Part shown: one piece after another, positions 6,914-15,647 of the stretch
Layout: every line of letters begins with the position of its first letter
Numbering within the stretch: position 1 is the first letter of the stretch
DNA from: an uncultured Opitutaceae bacterium
GTDB lineage: Bacteria > Verrucomicrobiota > Verrucomicrobiia > Opitutales > Opitutaceae
Direction: 5' to 3'
DNA: 64,000 bases
Assembly (NCBI GenBank): GCA_937902925.1
Contig: CALFNN010000048.1
Span: forward strand, 1-64,000
Notes under the pieces: generated by a model
What the model was told of the DNA's origin: nothing
The model's database searches: none
What the model saw: only the letters and a program-made list of their open reading frames with translations
Position numbers and translations under genes: made by a program

Positions 6914-9850
6914 TCAGGGACGTTTCAGGCCGTCGACGTGCAGGCCGGTCCAGGTGACGACGGCCGACTCCACGAACGCCGAGGCGGCGGCGTCGAGCAG
7001 CTCCTCCCCGCGAATCCAGGGACGATTGCTGACGTAGACGATGTCCTTGGGCTGGAGCTTGAAATCGGCGGTGTGCGCCGCGAGCACGTCGCCGGCGTCG
7101 ACGACGAAAGTCTCGGGATGGCTGAGCGAGCCGCGCACGATGAGGAGCCGCCGCTTCCAGGCGCGCTCGGTGAAACCGCCGCGGGCGGCGATGGCCTCGA
7201 GGGCGCCGGTGTCGGCCGTGAACGCCTGCGGCCCCGGGAAACGGACCTCGCCCAGCACGTAGATCTCCTTCAGGTCGCCGGCGGGGAAATAGAGATAGTC
7301 GTCCGGTTCGAGCGGGATGTTTTGCGTGAGATCGCCGGCGGTGAAGAGTTTTTCGAAATCGACGGGCAGATGCCGGCCGCCGCGCGCGAGAAAGCTCCGC
7401 GAAAAATCCGCGAGCTCCACGAGGTTGCCGTCGACGAGCCCGGACTCGAGTCCGTGCGCCGAGGCGACGGCCTCGACGATGGTCGTGGGGCGGTCGAGCG
7501 GGAAGACGCCCTTTTGCACGACCTTGCCGAGGACGTAGTATTTCTTGCTGTGGAAGGCGACGGGGACGACGAACGCCTGCGGGGCCCGGCGGTAGTTGCC
7601 GAGTTCCTGGTCGAGGCGCGCGCGAAATTCGTCGATGGTCAGCCCGGCCGCCTCGACGTTCTGCGCCTCGAGATAGCTGATGCGCCCGTCGGGTCCGACG
7701 GGCACGGCCTCGCGGGTGAGCGTGGGCTCGCCAAAGAGACTGAGGTTGACGATATCGCCGGGGCCGAGCGTGAGGTGTTCCTGCCAGGCGGCGCGCTGCG
7801 CGGGCGTGACGACGGAGAAAGTCGCCGCGCCAGGCACCACGGCCGGCGCCGGCTCGACGGGAGGCGTCCCGGCCGTCTCGGCCGACCGGAGTCCGTGCGG
7901 CGGCAGGCCCAGCGCGGCGAACGCGAGCAGGCATCCGGCCCAGCGGGCAAAATGGCCGTTCACGAGGGATGCGGGCTCGCGGTTGAGGACGGCGCCGACG
8001 AGATTGCAACGGGCGTGGCGCAGCGTCTCGAGCAGCGTGCGCGTCTCGGCGGCGTCGGATTTGCCGCTCTCGGCGAGCCAGATGAGATTGGGAATGTTTT
8101 CCGCGAGCAGCACGGCCTCGGGCACGGAGGCGGGGGGCAGCTCGACGAGGATGACGACGTTCTCGATCTGGCGCCAGACGTTGAGCGCGGACTGCCATTG
8201 CTTGCGGCGCTCGAGGTTCCAGACCCAGCCCGGCAGCGGGATGTGCACCATCGGCTGCGCATCGGGGCCCGAGAGCTTCTCGGCGACCTGCGCGGGGGCG
8301 GCGAGGACGCTCGCGGTGAGCGCGGTCGACTCGGCCGCCGTCGCGCCGGGTTGCAGCGCGGAGGATTTTTCCGCGGCGGGCGGGACGGCGCCGAAGCGGC
8401 CGGGTTCCGGCGGCGGCCGCGTGGCGATTGTCAGGACCCGGAACCCGCACTGGCTCGCGGCCTGGGCGAGCAGATTGACCCACGTCGAGCGCCCGTCGCT
8501 CGGGCGCGACGAGGTGACGCCGCAGACCATGCCGTGATTGGGCGAGTGGCTGAGCCGGCTTTGCAGGGCGATCCACGTCCGGAACGCCCAGCGATCGCGG
8601 GCGGCGGTCGGGAGCGCCCGCAGGTCGCCGAGCGTCGCGAGCACCGGCAGCCGGGCGACGCGGCGGACGTCGGCGCTGGTCTTCAGGCGGTTGTCGACGA
8701 GTTCCCGGAAAAGAGCCTCGCCCGTGGTGGCGGCGACGCCGAGCGCGCCGCAGAAGACCACGAAGAGGCTGATCTTCAGCCAGGGGCTGTTCATCAAGGC
8801 GTCGTCGGCCGAGGCGGGCAGGAGCAGGCGGAAATATCCCGGCGGGCTGGCCTTGAACACGGCGATCGCCCGCTGGCGCGCGACAAGGGCACCATGTGTC
8901 GTCTCGAGGGTGCGAAGCCGGTCGAGCACAACCTGGTAGTCCTCACGCGAGGCCGGGGCCGCCGCGGCCGGGGAATGCGCCGGGCCGCGACCGGGCACGG
9001 CGCGGGATTGGTCGGCGGCGGGCCGGTGGGCGTATTGCTCGGCCAGCGCCGCCAGCTTGGCCCGCTGTTCGCGAACGAGCGGATGCGCCTCGGTGTAACG
9101 CAACAGGAGATTCGCGAGTTCCTCGCGCGCGGCCTGGATTTTCTCGGAGAGTTTGTCGGCGGGCGTGGAGGGATCGAGCGGGGTCTGGACGGAGACGGGC
9201 ACCTGCAGGCGGGCCGCGGCGAGATCGGCCTCGGTGTCCTGCAGCTGGCGGGTGACGTAGGCGTCGGCCTCGACGGCCTCGGCGCGCTGCGTCTCCTGCG
9301 TGAACTTGACGGCCTCGCGGCAATAGAGGTTGGCGAGGGCAGCCACCGATTTCGGTTCGTCGCCGGAGACGGCGACGCTGACGATGTCGGTGTTGCGCTC
9401 GGCGGTGAGCTGGAGGCGGCCGGCCAGTTGCTTCGCGGAGAGGACGGGCTGGAACTCCCGGCCGATGTGCTGCAGGAGATCCGGCGCCTGCAGCATGCTG
9501 ACGAGCGTGGGCGTGGCGAGCGCCTGCGGATGAAACGCGTCGCTGGCGACGGGCGGATCGTAGCGCACCAGTTGCGCGGTGCAGGTGTAGCTGCGGTGCC
9601 AGACCCCGAGGCCGAGCGCGAGGCCGGCGGCCATCGCGACCCCGCCACCGAAAAGGAGGCTGCGCCACCGGCGGAGCACGGGCTCGAGCACCGACGTCGC
9701 GTCGATGGAAAACGCCGGCGCGGCGGCCGGGCGTCCCGGCGTTTGCCACCCCGGATCCGGGAGACGGATGCCGGGGCGGCGGTTGCCGGGAAAGGAAGGG
9801 GGGCGGGGCGCGTTCAGGTCGGGTTCCTGCGAATCATAGCCGTCGTTCAT
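6914..9850 (-). CDS. fusion of a Wzz/Wzc-type chain-length regulator, degenerate BY-kinase and polysaccharide export (OPX) domain
   Basis: 978 aa. Residues 64-85 (LLFGGGVAMAAGLALGLGVW) are TM1 and about 353-375 (WLKISLFVVFCGALGV) TM2, with a periplasmic Wzz-like coiled region between them (EAVKFTQETQRAEAVEA, HPLVREQRAKLAAL). A cytosolic domain follows that resembles the BY-kinase of Wzc, but its Walker A reads SSRPSDGRST, with Arg454 where Lys is expected, and no Tyr-rich tail is seen. From Val630 a third hydrophobic segment (FARWAGCLLAFAALGL), shaped like a signal peptide, leads into a complete OPX part: LTLGPGDIVNLSLFGEP at about 690, then SLBB repeats (YYVLGKVVQKGVFPL, IYVLGEVRFPGPQAF). 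The membrane topology is consistent. The gene is followed by a second OPX gene. Confidence 0.82.
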   Translation of the reverse strand: MNDGYDSQEPDLNAPRPPSFPGNRRPGIRLPDPGWQTPGRPAAAPAFSIDATSVLEPVLRRWRSLLFGGGVAMAAGLALGLGVWHRSYTCTAQLVRYDPPVASDAFHPQALATPTLVSMLQAPDLLQHIGREFQPVLSAKQLAGRLQLTAERNTDIVSVAVSGDEPKSVAALANLYCREAVKFTQETQRAEAVEADAYVTRQLQDTEADLAAARLQVPVSVQTPLDPSTPADKLSEKIQAAREELANLLLRYTEAHPLVREQRAKLAALAEQYAHRPAADQSRAVPGRGPAHSPAAAAPASREDYQVVLDRLRTLETTHGALVARQRAIAVFKASPPGYFRLLLPASADDALMNSPWLKISLFVVFCGALGVAATTGEALFRELVDNRLKTSADVRRVARLPVLATLGDLRALPTAARDRWAFRTWIALQSRLSHSPNHGMVCGVTSSRPSDGRSTWVNLLAQAASQCGFRVLTIATRPPPEPGRFGAVPPAAEKSSALQPGATAAESTALTASVLAAPAQVAEKLSGPDAQPMVHIPLPGWVWNLERRKQWQSALNVWRQIENVVILVELPPASVPEAVLLAENIPNLIWLAESGKSDAAETRTLLETLRHARCNLVGAVLNREPASLVNGHFARWAGCLLAFAALGLPPHGLRSAETAGTPPVEPAPAVVPGAATFSVVTPAQRAAWQEHLTLGPGDIVNLSLFGEPTLTREAVPVGPDGRISYLEAQNVEAAGLTIDEFRARLDQELGNYRRAPQAFVVPVAFHSKKYYVLGKVVQKGVFPLDRPTTIVEAVASAHGLESGLVDGNLVELADFSRSFLARGGRHLPVDFEKLFTAGDLTQNIPLEPDDYLYFPAGDLKEIYVLGEVRFPGPQAFTADTGALEAIAARGGFTERAWKRRLLIVRGSLSHPETFVVDAGDVLAAHTADFKLQPKDIVYVSNRPWIRGEELLDAAASAFVESAVVTWTGLHVDGLKRP

Positions 9851-9934
9851 GGAAAAAAAAGGCGCCGCGTCCGGAGGGAAAAAAAAGGTCTGCGTCGACT
9901 GACCCGCAGCATACGCCGGGGAGCCGCGCGGCCC

Positions 9935-9975
9935 CAGTGGGTGCGGGCCTACATTGGGTTGGGGTGGGACCCCAA
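9935..9975 (-). promoter_or_regulatory. shared upstream element, copy 1
   Basis: Read on the minus strand, TTGGGGT is followed 27 bases later by CACCCACTG, ending 85 bases before the start of the chain-length/export fusion gene. Similar arrangements occur before the hybrid kinase (15469-15510) and the subtilase (18066-18108), and the CACCCACT half before the first NRPS gene (25462). The inner bases 9959-9975 also form a 7-bp stem-loop. Confidence 0.35.
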
Positions 9976-9988
9976 AAACGCGCGCGAA

Positions 9989-10618
9989 CTATTCCACCAG
10001 CCGGTTCTGGATCGCGTAGTGCGTCAGCTCGGCGTTGCTCGCCATGCCGGTCTTCTCGAGAATGCGCGTGCGATAGGTGCTGATGGTCTTGACGCTCAGC
10101 GAGAGATCGTGGGCGATCTGCGTCGGGGTCTTGCCGGACGCGATGAGGCGCAGCACGAGGAATTCCCGGTCCGAGAGCCGCTCGTGCGGCGCGGTGTGCA
10201 GGTCGAGCGCGAGGTAGGAGGCCATTTTCTCGGCCAGCGCGGGACTGACGTAGCGCCCGCCGGCGACGACTTTTTTCACCGCCCCGACCAGCGCGTCGGG
10301 CGCGCTTTCCTTCGTCATGTAGCCGGACGCACCGACCTTGAGCAACCGCACGGCGAACTGGTCCTCGGGATGCATGCTCAGGACGAGCACGGGAAGTTTC
10401 GGCCGGTGCTGGTGGATTTCCTTCAACACCTCGAGGCCGGTGCGTCCCGGCATGGAGATGTCGAGGATGACGACGTCCCACGACTCGTGCCACACGCGCT
10501 CGATGGCCTCGGCGGCGTTGCCGGCCTCGCCGAACTCGGCGCGGCGGAACTCGGTCGCGAGGATCTGCTTCAAACCCTGGCGCACGACGGCATGGTCATC
10601 CGTGATCAGGATTCTCAT
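9989..10618 (-). CDS. NarL/FixJ-type response regulator with LuxR DNA-binding domain
   Basis: 209 aa. The receiver domain (residues 1-120) has the acidic pair DD at 7-8, phospho-acceptor Asp53 in VILDISMPG, and Lys in YMTKESAPDAL. A LuxR-type helix-turn-helix (about 143-205) begins LSDREFLVLRLIASGKTPTQIAHDLSLSVKTISTYRTRI. It overlaps the 3' end of the upstream HisKA_3 kinase gene by 23 bases, which makes that kinase its likely partner. It is the only gene of the four-gene signalling cluster with a DNA-binding domain, so it is the probable output, and the export genes directly downstream are the obvious candidate targets (inference). Confidence 0.92.
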   Translation of the reverse strand: MRILITDDHAVVRQGLKQILATEFRRAEFGEAGNAAEAIERVWHESWDVVILDISMPGRTGLEVLKEIHQHRPKLPVLVLSMHPEDQFAVRLLKVGASGYMTKESAPDALVGAVKKVVAGGRYVSPALAEKMASYLALDLHTAPHERLSDREFLVLRLIASGKTPTQIAHDLSLSVKTISTYRTRILEKTGMASNAELTHYAIQNRLVE

Positions 10619-11777
10619 GGGGAAGGCCGGTGCGTGGCGGCGCCAGCCCGGGCTGGCCGGGTCCGGGGATCGGGGCGCGCACGGTGACCGTGGTGCCCTG
10701 GCCGGGCTGGCCGGCGAGGCTCACCTCGCCGCCGACGAGCGCGGCGCGTTCGCGCATGCCGATCAGGCCGATGGAGCGCGTGCTGGCGATCTCGTCCTCG
10801 GTGATGCCGCGGCCGTCGTCGTGAACGGTGAGCACCAGCCGGCCGCCGTCCTCGGCGAGACGCACTTCCACGCGGGCGGCGGAGGCGTGGCGCATGATGT
10901 TGGTGAGGGTCTCCTGGAAGATGCGGAAAAAAACCGTGGTGAAATCCTGGTCCCAGATCGTGTCCTTCACCAGCGAGGTGACGACGCAGGGCAGGCCGGT
11001 GCGGGTCTGGAATTCATGGGCCTGCCACTCGATCGCGGCGACCAGGCCGAGATCGTCGAGGATGCCCGGCCGCAGCTCGGTGGCGATGCGGCGGACGGTC
11101 TGGATCGTCGCGTCGATGTGCGCGGACATGGCCTTGATCTTCTGGTGCAGGCTGCGGCCGTTCCGGGGGACGCGGCTGGCGAGCCACGCGAGATCCATCT
11201 TGAGCCCGGTCAGGGCCTGGCCGAGTTCGTCGTGCACCTCGCGCGCGATGCGGGTGCGCTCCTCCTCGCGGACGTATTGCAGGTAACCGGTGAGCGCGCG
11301 CAGTTGCTCGTGCGAACGGCGGAGACGATCCTCGGCGCGGTGCCGCTCGGTGCGCTCCACGGATTCGCGCAGCGCCCGCCGCACGGCGGGCACCAGCCGC
11401 GTGAGCCGGGTCTTCAGCACGTAGTCGGTCGCGCCGCTCTTGAGCGTCTCGATCGCGACCTCCTCGCCCATGGTGCCGGTGACAAAAATGAACGGGACGT
11501 CGGGCGCCCGCTCGCGCGCGATGGCGAGCGCCTCGTAACCGTCGAAGGCGGGCAGCGCGTAGTCCGAGAGAATCAAGTCGGGCGGCGCCTGCGCGAGCTG
11601 CTCCTGAAAACGTTCGCGGTTCTCGACCCGCACGATCGAAAAATCGACGCCCCCCTGGCGCAGGACGTGTTCGACAAGCTCGGCATGCAGCCGGCTGTCC
11701 TCGACCAGCAGGATGCGCAGCCCCGGCGACGAGGCGGCCGGGGTCGGAGGCGCCGTGCGTTGAGGATTGGCCTTCAT
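10596..11777 (-). CDS. receiver-histidine kinase of the NarX/DegS (HisKA_3) type
   Basis: 393 aa from the ATG at 11777; an in-frame GTG at 11798 is also possible. An N-terminal receiver domain (RILLVEDSR ... LILSDYALPAFDGYEAL ... FVTGTMGEE) is followed by a short coiled segment and a HisKA_3 dimerisation helix with the phospho-accepting His182 in REVHDELGQALTGLK, then an ATPase domain with the N-box QETLTNIMRHA and G-box VHDDGRGI and GLIGMRERA. It has no membrane segment, so it is a soluble kinase whose own receiver is probably fed by another kinase. Its receiver is strikingly like that of the large PAS kinase nearby. Confidence 0.9.
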   Translation of the reverse strand: MKANPQRTAPPTPAASSPGLRILLVEDSRLHAELVEHVLRQGGVDFSIVRVENRERFQEQLAQAPPDLILSDYALPAFDGYEALAIARERAPDVPFIFVTGTMGEEVAIETLKSGATDYVLKTRLTRLVPAVRRALRESVERTERHRAEDRLRRSHEQLRALTGYLQYVREEERTRIAREVHDELGQALTGLKMDLAWLASRVPRNGRSLHQKIKAMSAHIDATIQTVRRIATELRPGILDDLGLVAAIEWQAHEFQTRTGLPCVVTSLVKDTIWDQDFTTVFFRIFQETLTNIMRHASAARVEVRLAEDGGRLVLTVHDDGRGITEDEIASTRSIGLIGMRERAALVGGEVSLAGQPGQGTTVTVRAPIPGPGQPGLAPPRTGLPHENPDHG

Positions 11778-11807
11778 CGCGATGCTGCCGGGACCCACCG
11801 GGCCGGC

Positions 11808-12293
11808 TCAGGTTTCCGCGGCCACGCTGGCGGATGCCGCGGCGGCGTGGCCGGTGGGGCCCGGGGGCGGCACGTTGGTGGCCAGCCAGAAGGTTTCGAG
11901 CTGGCGGGCGACCAGGATGAATTCGGCGAAGTCGAGCGGTTTCACCACGTAGGCGCTCGCGCCGAGTTTGTAGCTGGCGCGCACGTCCCGCTCCTCGCGC
12001 GACGAGGTGAGCATGACGACCGGGATGTGGCACAACATCGGATCGGCCTTGATTTGACGCAGGACTTCCAAGCCGTCGATCCGGGGCATCTTCAGGTCGA
12101 GCAGGACCACGGCGGGGTTCCCGGGCGGCCGATCGTGGAAGACGCCGCTGGCGCGGAGATAGTCCAGCGCCTCGGCCCCGTCGCACACGTGGATCATGGT
12201 GCCGGCGGGAAACGGCCGCGCCAGCGCGTGGGCGAGCAGTTCGACGATCAGCGGGTCGTCGTCGACGAGCAGGAGGTGCCTATTCTCGCTCAC
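11808..12293 (-). CDS. single-domain response regulator (Rcp1/CheY-like)
   Basis: 161 aa, a receiver domain only. The acidic cluster is DDD at 11-13, the phospho-acceptor is Asp66 in VVLLDLKMPRIDGLEVL, the Thr/Ser position is MLTSSREERD and the Lys is in VVKPLDFAEF. The 20-residue tail rich in Ala and Pro is not conserved. The start overlaps the end of the large PAS kinase by 14 bases. Proteins of this shape often pass phosphate between a sensor kinase and further partners. Here it lies between two kinases, suggesting a phosphorelay. Confidence 0.9.
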   Translation of the reverse strand: MSENRHLLLVDDDPLIVELLAHALARPFPAGTMIHVCDGAEALDYLRASGVFHDRPPGNPAVVLLDLKMPRIDGLEVLRQIKADPMLCHIPVVMLTSSREERDVRASYKLGASAYVVKPLDFAEFILVARQLETFWLATNVPPPGPTGHAAAASASVAAET

Positions 12294-15200
12294 GGGGCGC
12301 CTCCTTCCCGTGGGGCAGGGTGAAGTGGAAAACGGCGCCGGCGTCGACGGTGCCCTCGGCCCACGTGCGACCGCCGTGGCGCTGGATGATGCGGCGCACG
12401 TTGGCGAGGCCGATGCCGGTGCCCTCGAACTCCGCGGCGGAGTGCAGCCGCTGGAACACGCCGAAAAGCTTGTCGGCGTATTTCATGTCGAAGCCGACGC
12501 CGTTGTCGCGGATGAAGACCTCGGTCTCCTCCGGGCCCGCGATGCCGCCGACCTCGATGACCGCCTCGGGGCGCGGGCGGGTGTATTTCAGGGCGTTGGC
12601 CATGAGGTTGAACACGGCCTGCCGCAGCAGGAACGGATCGCCGGTGGCCTCCGGCAGATCGCCGATGATCAAGGTGACGCGGCGGTCCTTGGTCTCGGCG
12701 GCCAGGTCGCGCTGCGCTTCACGGAAAATGTCGGCGAGGTTGAAACGCACGCGGCGCAGCTCGGCGCGCCCGGTGCGGGCGAACGACAGCAGGTCGGAGA
12801 TCATCTGCGCCATCTGGCGGGCGGACTGGCGGATGGTGTCCAGATGGTGCCGGCTCATGGCGTCCAGTTGCGCGCCAATTTCGCCCTCGAGCATCTCGAC
12901 GAACCCGCTGATGTGCATCACGGGGGCGCGCAGGTCGTGGGAGATGGAGTAGGAGAATGCCTCCATCTCCTTGTAGGCGGCCTGCAATTCGGCCGTGCGC
13001 GCCTCGACGCGCGCCTCGAGTTCGGCGTTGAGCCGGCGGATTTGGTCCTCGGTCTCCTTGCGGGCCGTGACATCGCGCGCGATCTTCGAAAAGCCGTAGA
13101 GCGTGCCCCGGTCGTCGCGCAAGGCGGTGATGACGCCGCTCGACCAGAAGCGGGTGCCGTCCTTGCGCACATTCCAGCGTTCCTGCTGGAAGCGGCCCTC
13201 GGCCGTGGCGACGGCCAGAGCCTGCTCGGGTTTCTTGCGCTCGAGATCCTGGGGCGTGTAGAAGCGGCTGAACCGGCGGCCGACGATCTCCGGGGCGCGA
13301 TAACCGTAGAGCCGCTGGGCGCCGCTGTTCCAGGTGGTCACGCGGCCGTGGGTGTCGAGCATGTAGATCGCGTAGTCCTCCGCGCTCTCGACGATCAGGC
13401 GGAACCGTTCCTCGCTCTTCCGCAGCGCCTCCTCGGTGCGCCGCCGCTCGGTGATGTCGCGCACGAAGCTCGTGAACACGACGGGGCCGTCGCCGGGGAT
13501 GCGGGTGAGGGTGAGTTCGACGGGAAACTCGGCGCCGTTGGCGCGGCGGGCGCTCAGCTCGGTGCGCTGGCCGATCAGCCGGCCGCGACCGGTTTTCAGG
13601 TAGCGGGCGAGGCCCTTGCGGTGGGCGCCGAGCGCGGCGCGCGGCACGATGAGGTCCGCCATGTCGCGGCCGAGCGCGAGTTCGCGGCTGTAGCCGAAGG
13701 TTTTTTCCGCCGCGGGATTCCACTCGATGATCCGGCCCTCGTGGTCGATCGACACGATGGCATCGAGCGCGGTCTCGACCACCGCGGCCTTGCGCGCCTC
13801 GCTCCGGCGGAGCGCCCCCTCGGCCTGCTTGCGGTCGGTGATATCGCGCATGAACGCAGTGAAGAACGGCGGATTGCTCGCCGTGATCTGCGTGATCGCG
13901 AGCTCCACGGAAAACTCCGTGCTGTCGGCCCGCCGCGCGACGAGCTCGATCGGCCGGCCGATGAGGCTGCCGACGCCGGTCATCAGGTAGTCAGAGAGAC
14001 CCGGCAGGTATTTTTCTCTCAACGCCTGCGGGACGATCAGGGCGTCGAGGCGCTGGCCGAGCGCGGCGGCGCGGGGGTAGCCAAAGATTTTTTCGGCCGC
14101 GGGGTTCCATTCGCGGACGATGCCGCCGTGGTCGATGCTGACGATGGCGTCGAGCGACGTCTCGAGGATGGCGGTCTTGCGCATTTCGCTCTCGCGCAGC
14201 GCGGCGGCGGCGGCGAGGCGGTCGGTGATATCGTGGGCGATCAGCTGCAACGCCGGCTCGTTTTGGAAAGTGAGCCGGATGGCCGCGGTTTCCACGGCCA
14301 CGATGCTGCCGTCGAGGCGCACGAAGGCGTCCTCGATGAACCCGAGCGCGGGCAGCGGTTGCCCGGCCGGCTCCGGGCTCCAGGGCGACGCCGAACCGCG
14401 CTCGAGGATCTCGCGCAGCCGCCGGGCCACGGCGTCGCGTCCGGCCGGCGGCACAAAATCGGCGAGCGGCTTTCCCTCCAGTTGCGCCGGGTCGGTGGCG
14501 CCCAGGAGCTTTTGCGCCGCGGTGTTGACGAACGCGATGTGCTCGCCGCTCACGACGAGCAGGGCATCGGGGCAGAGCTCGACGAGGCGGCGGTAGCGCT
14601 CCTCGCTCTTGCGCAGCGCCTCCTGCGCACGCATGCGCTCGGTGACGTCGCGCGTGACAAGCGTGAAACCGCGGAGCTTTGCCGCCTCGTCGCGGAGCGC
14701 GCTGATGTCGACCTGCGCCCAGAACGGGCTGTCGCCCTGGCGGACGCGCCAGCCTTCCTCCCGGTGGAGACCCTCCGTCGCGGCGGTGGCAAGGTCCCGG
14801 GCCGGTTTGCCCGCCCCGCGCTCGTCCACCGGGTAGAAGCGGCCGAAGTGTTCGCCGATGATTTCGCCGGCGCGGTGACCCATGATGAGCTCGGCGCCGG
14901 CATTCCAGCTCGAGATGCGGCCGTCGGGATCGAGCATGACGATCGCGTAGTCCTTCACGCCGCCGACGAGGAGCCGGAAGCGTTCCTCGCTCTCGCGCAG
15001 GTCGCGCTCGGCCTGCTTGCGCTTGCGGCGTTCCTCGGCGAGGCGCAGCGCGCGCTGCACCGCGGGCACGAGGCCTTTCAGCCGGGACTTCAGCACGTAG
15101 TCCGTGGCGCCGCCGCGCAACGAATCGATGGCGAGTTCCTCGCCCATGGAACCCGTCACGAAGATGAACGGCGTGTCCGGACAACGATCGTGCGCGATCG

Positions 15201-15408
15201 CGAGGGCGCTGAAGCCGTCGAACGAGGGGAGGCCGTGGTCGGAGAGAATCAGGTCGGGGGGATGACGCTCGAGCTCGCGCTTGAAATCGTCGCGGGTCTC
15301 GACGCGCTTGGCGTGAAACGCGAGGCCGCCCTCGCGCAGCTCATGATTGATGAGCACCACGTCGGTGGCAACGTCCTCGAGCATCAGGATGCGAAGCTCT
15401 TTTTTCAC
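12280..15408 (-). CDS. multi-PAS sensor histidine kinase with N-terminal receiver domain
   Basis: 1042 aa from the GTG at 15408 (VKKELRILMLEDVATD), chosen because the receiver domain starts at once; a TTG at 15510 would add 34 unrelated residues and fall inside the shared upstream element. The receiver (LILSDHGLPSFDGFSAL) is followed by five PAS domains, recognised by repeats such as ERFRLLVGGVKDYAI, RYRRLVELCPDALLV, LETSLDAIVSID, VETALDAIVSIDHEG and RFRLIVESAEDYAIYML, each ended by a DIT/DVT-R linker. A HisKA domain carries His824 in SISHDLRAPV, and an ATPase domain has FNLMANALKYT, DNGVGFD and GTGIGLANV. There is no transmembrane segment, so it senses a cytosolic signal (redox, ligand or light). 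Confidence 0.9.
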   Translation of the reverse strand: MKKELRILMLEDVATDVVLINHELREGGLAFHAKRVETRDDFKRELERHPPDLILSDHGLPSFDGFSALAIAHDRCPDTPFIFVTGSMGEELAIDSLRGGATDYVLKSRLKGLVPAVQRALRLAEERRKRKQAERDLRESEERFRLLVGGVKDYAIVMLDPDGRISSWNAGAELIMGHRAGEIIGEHFGRFYPVDERGAGKPARDLATAATEGLHREEGWRVRQGDSPFWAQVDISALRDEAAKLRGFTLVTRDVTERMRAQEALRKSEERYRRLVELCPDALLVVSGEHIAFVNTAAQKLLGATDPAQLEGKPLADFVPPAGRDAVARRLREILERGSASPWSPEPAGQPLPALGFIEDAFVRLDGSIVAVETAAIRLTFQNEPALQLIAHDITDRLAAAAALRESEMRKTAILETSLDAIVSIDHGGIVREWNPAAEKIFGYPRAAALGQRLDALIVPQALREKYLPGLSDYLMTGVGSLIGRPIELVARRADSTEFSVELAITQITASNPPFFTAFMRDITDRKQAEGALRRSEARKAAVVETALDAIVSIDHEGRIIEWNPAAEKTFGYSRELALGRDMADLIVPRAALGAHRKGLARYLKTGRGRLIGQRTELSARRANGAEFPVELTLTRIPGDGPVVFTSFVRDITERRRTEEALRKSEERFRLIVESAEDYAIYMLDTHGRVTTWNSGAQRLYGYRAPEIVGRRFSRFYTPQDLERKKPEQALAVATAEGRFQQERWNVRKDGTRFWSSGVITALRDDRGTLYGFSKIARDVTARKETEDQIRRLNAELEARVEARTAELQAAYKEMEAFSYSISHDLRAPVMHISGFVEMLEGEIGAQLDAMSRHHLDTIRQSARQMAQMISDLLSFARTGRAELRRVRFNLADIFREAQRDLAAETKDRRVTLIIGDLPEATGDPFLLRQAVFNLMANALKYTRPRPEAVIEVGGIAGPEETEVFIRDNGVGFDMKYADKLFGVFQRLHSAAEFEGTGIGLANVRRIIQRHGGRTWAEGTVDAGAVFHFTLPHGKEAPRERE

Positions 15409-15468
15409 GATGTAAGGTTGGGGTGGTTTGTCCCTTAAAACACGGTAGGCCACCGGGTCGCGACGAGA

Positions 15469-15510
15469 CAGTGGGTGGAGACCTGAAATCCGGCGGGGGT
15501 CCGCACCCAA
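15469..15510 (-). promoter_or_regulatory. shared upstream element, copy 2
   Basis: On the minus strand TTGGGTG is followed 28 bases on by CACCCACTG, ending about 60 bases before the GTG start of the PAS kinase. It includes TTTCAGGT, also present in the copy before the subtilase gene. The rest of the 15409-15647 gap shows nothing else I can name. Confidence 0.35.
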
Positions 15511-15647
15511 TGAACGTCGGTTGTAAGTGACGACGGACCCCGCAGGCGCGGGCCCGTTCCGCGGGGCATCGCCCGGTGGCGGCGGACCGCCCGCGGCCGC
15601 CGGGCTGCGAATCGCGCGATCGCCGGGTGGTCCCGTGTGGGATGCAC

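Noticed and set aside
9959-9975. Intrinsic terminator after the LuxR gene
   Set aside because: The 7-bp stem has its T-run before rather than after the stem in the direction of transcription.
6908-10687. 1259-codon plus-strand open frame opposite the export fusion and LuxR genes
   Set aside because: Low-complexity Arg/Gly/Asp-rich product spanning two well supported minus-strand genes and their gap.
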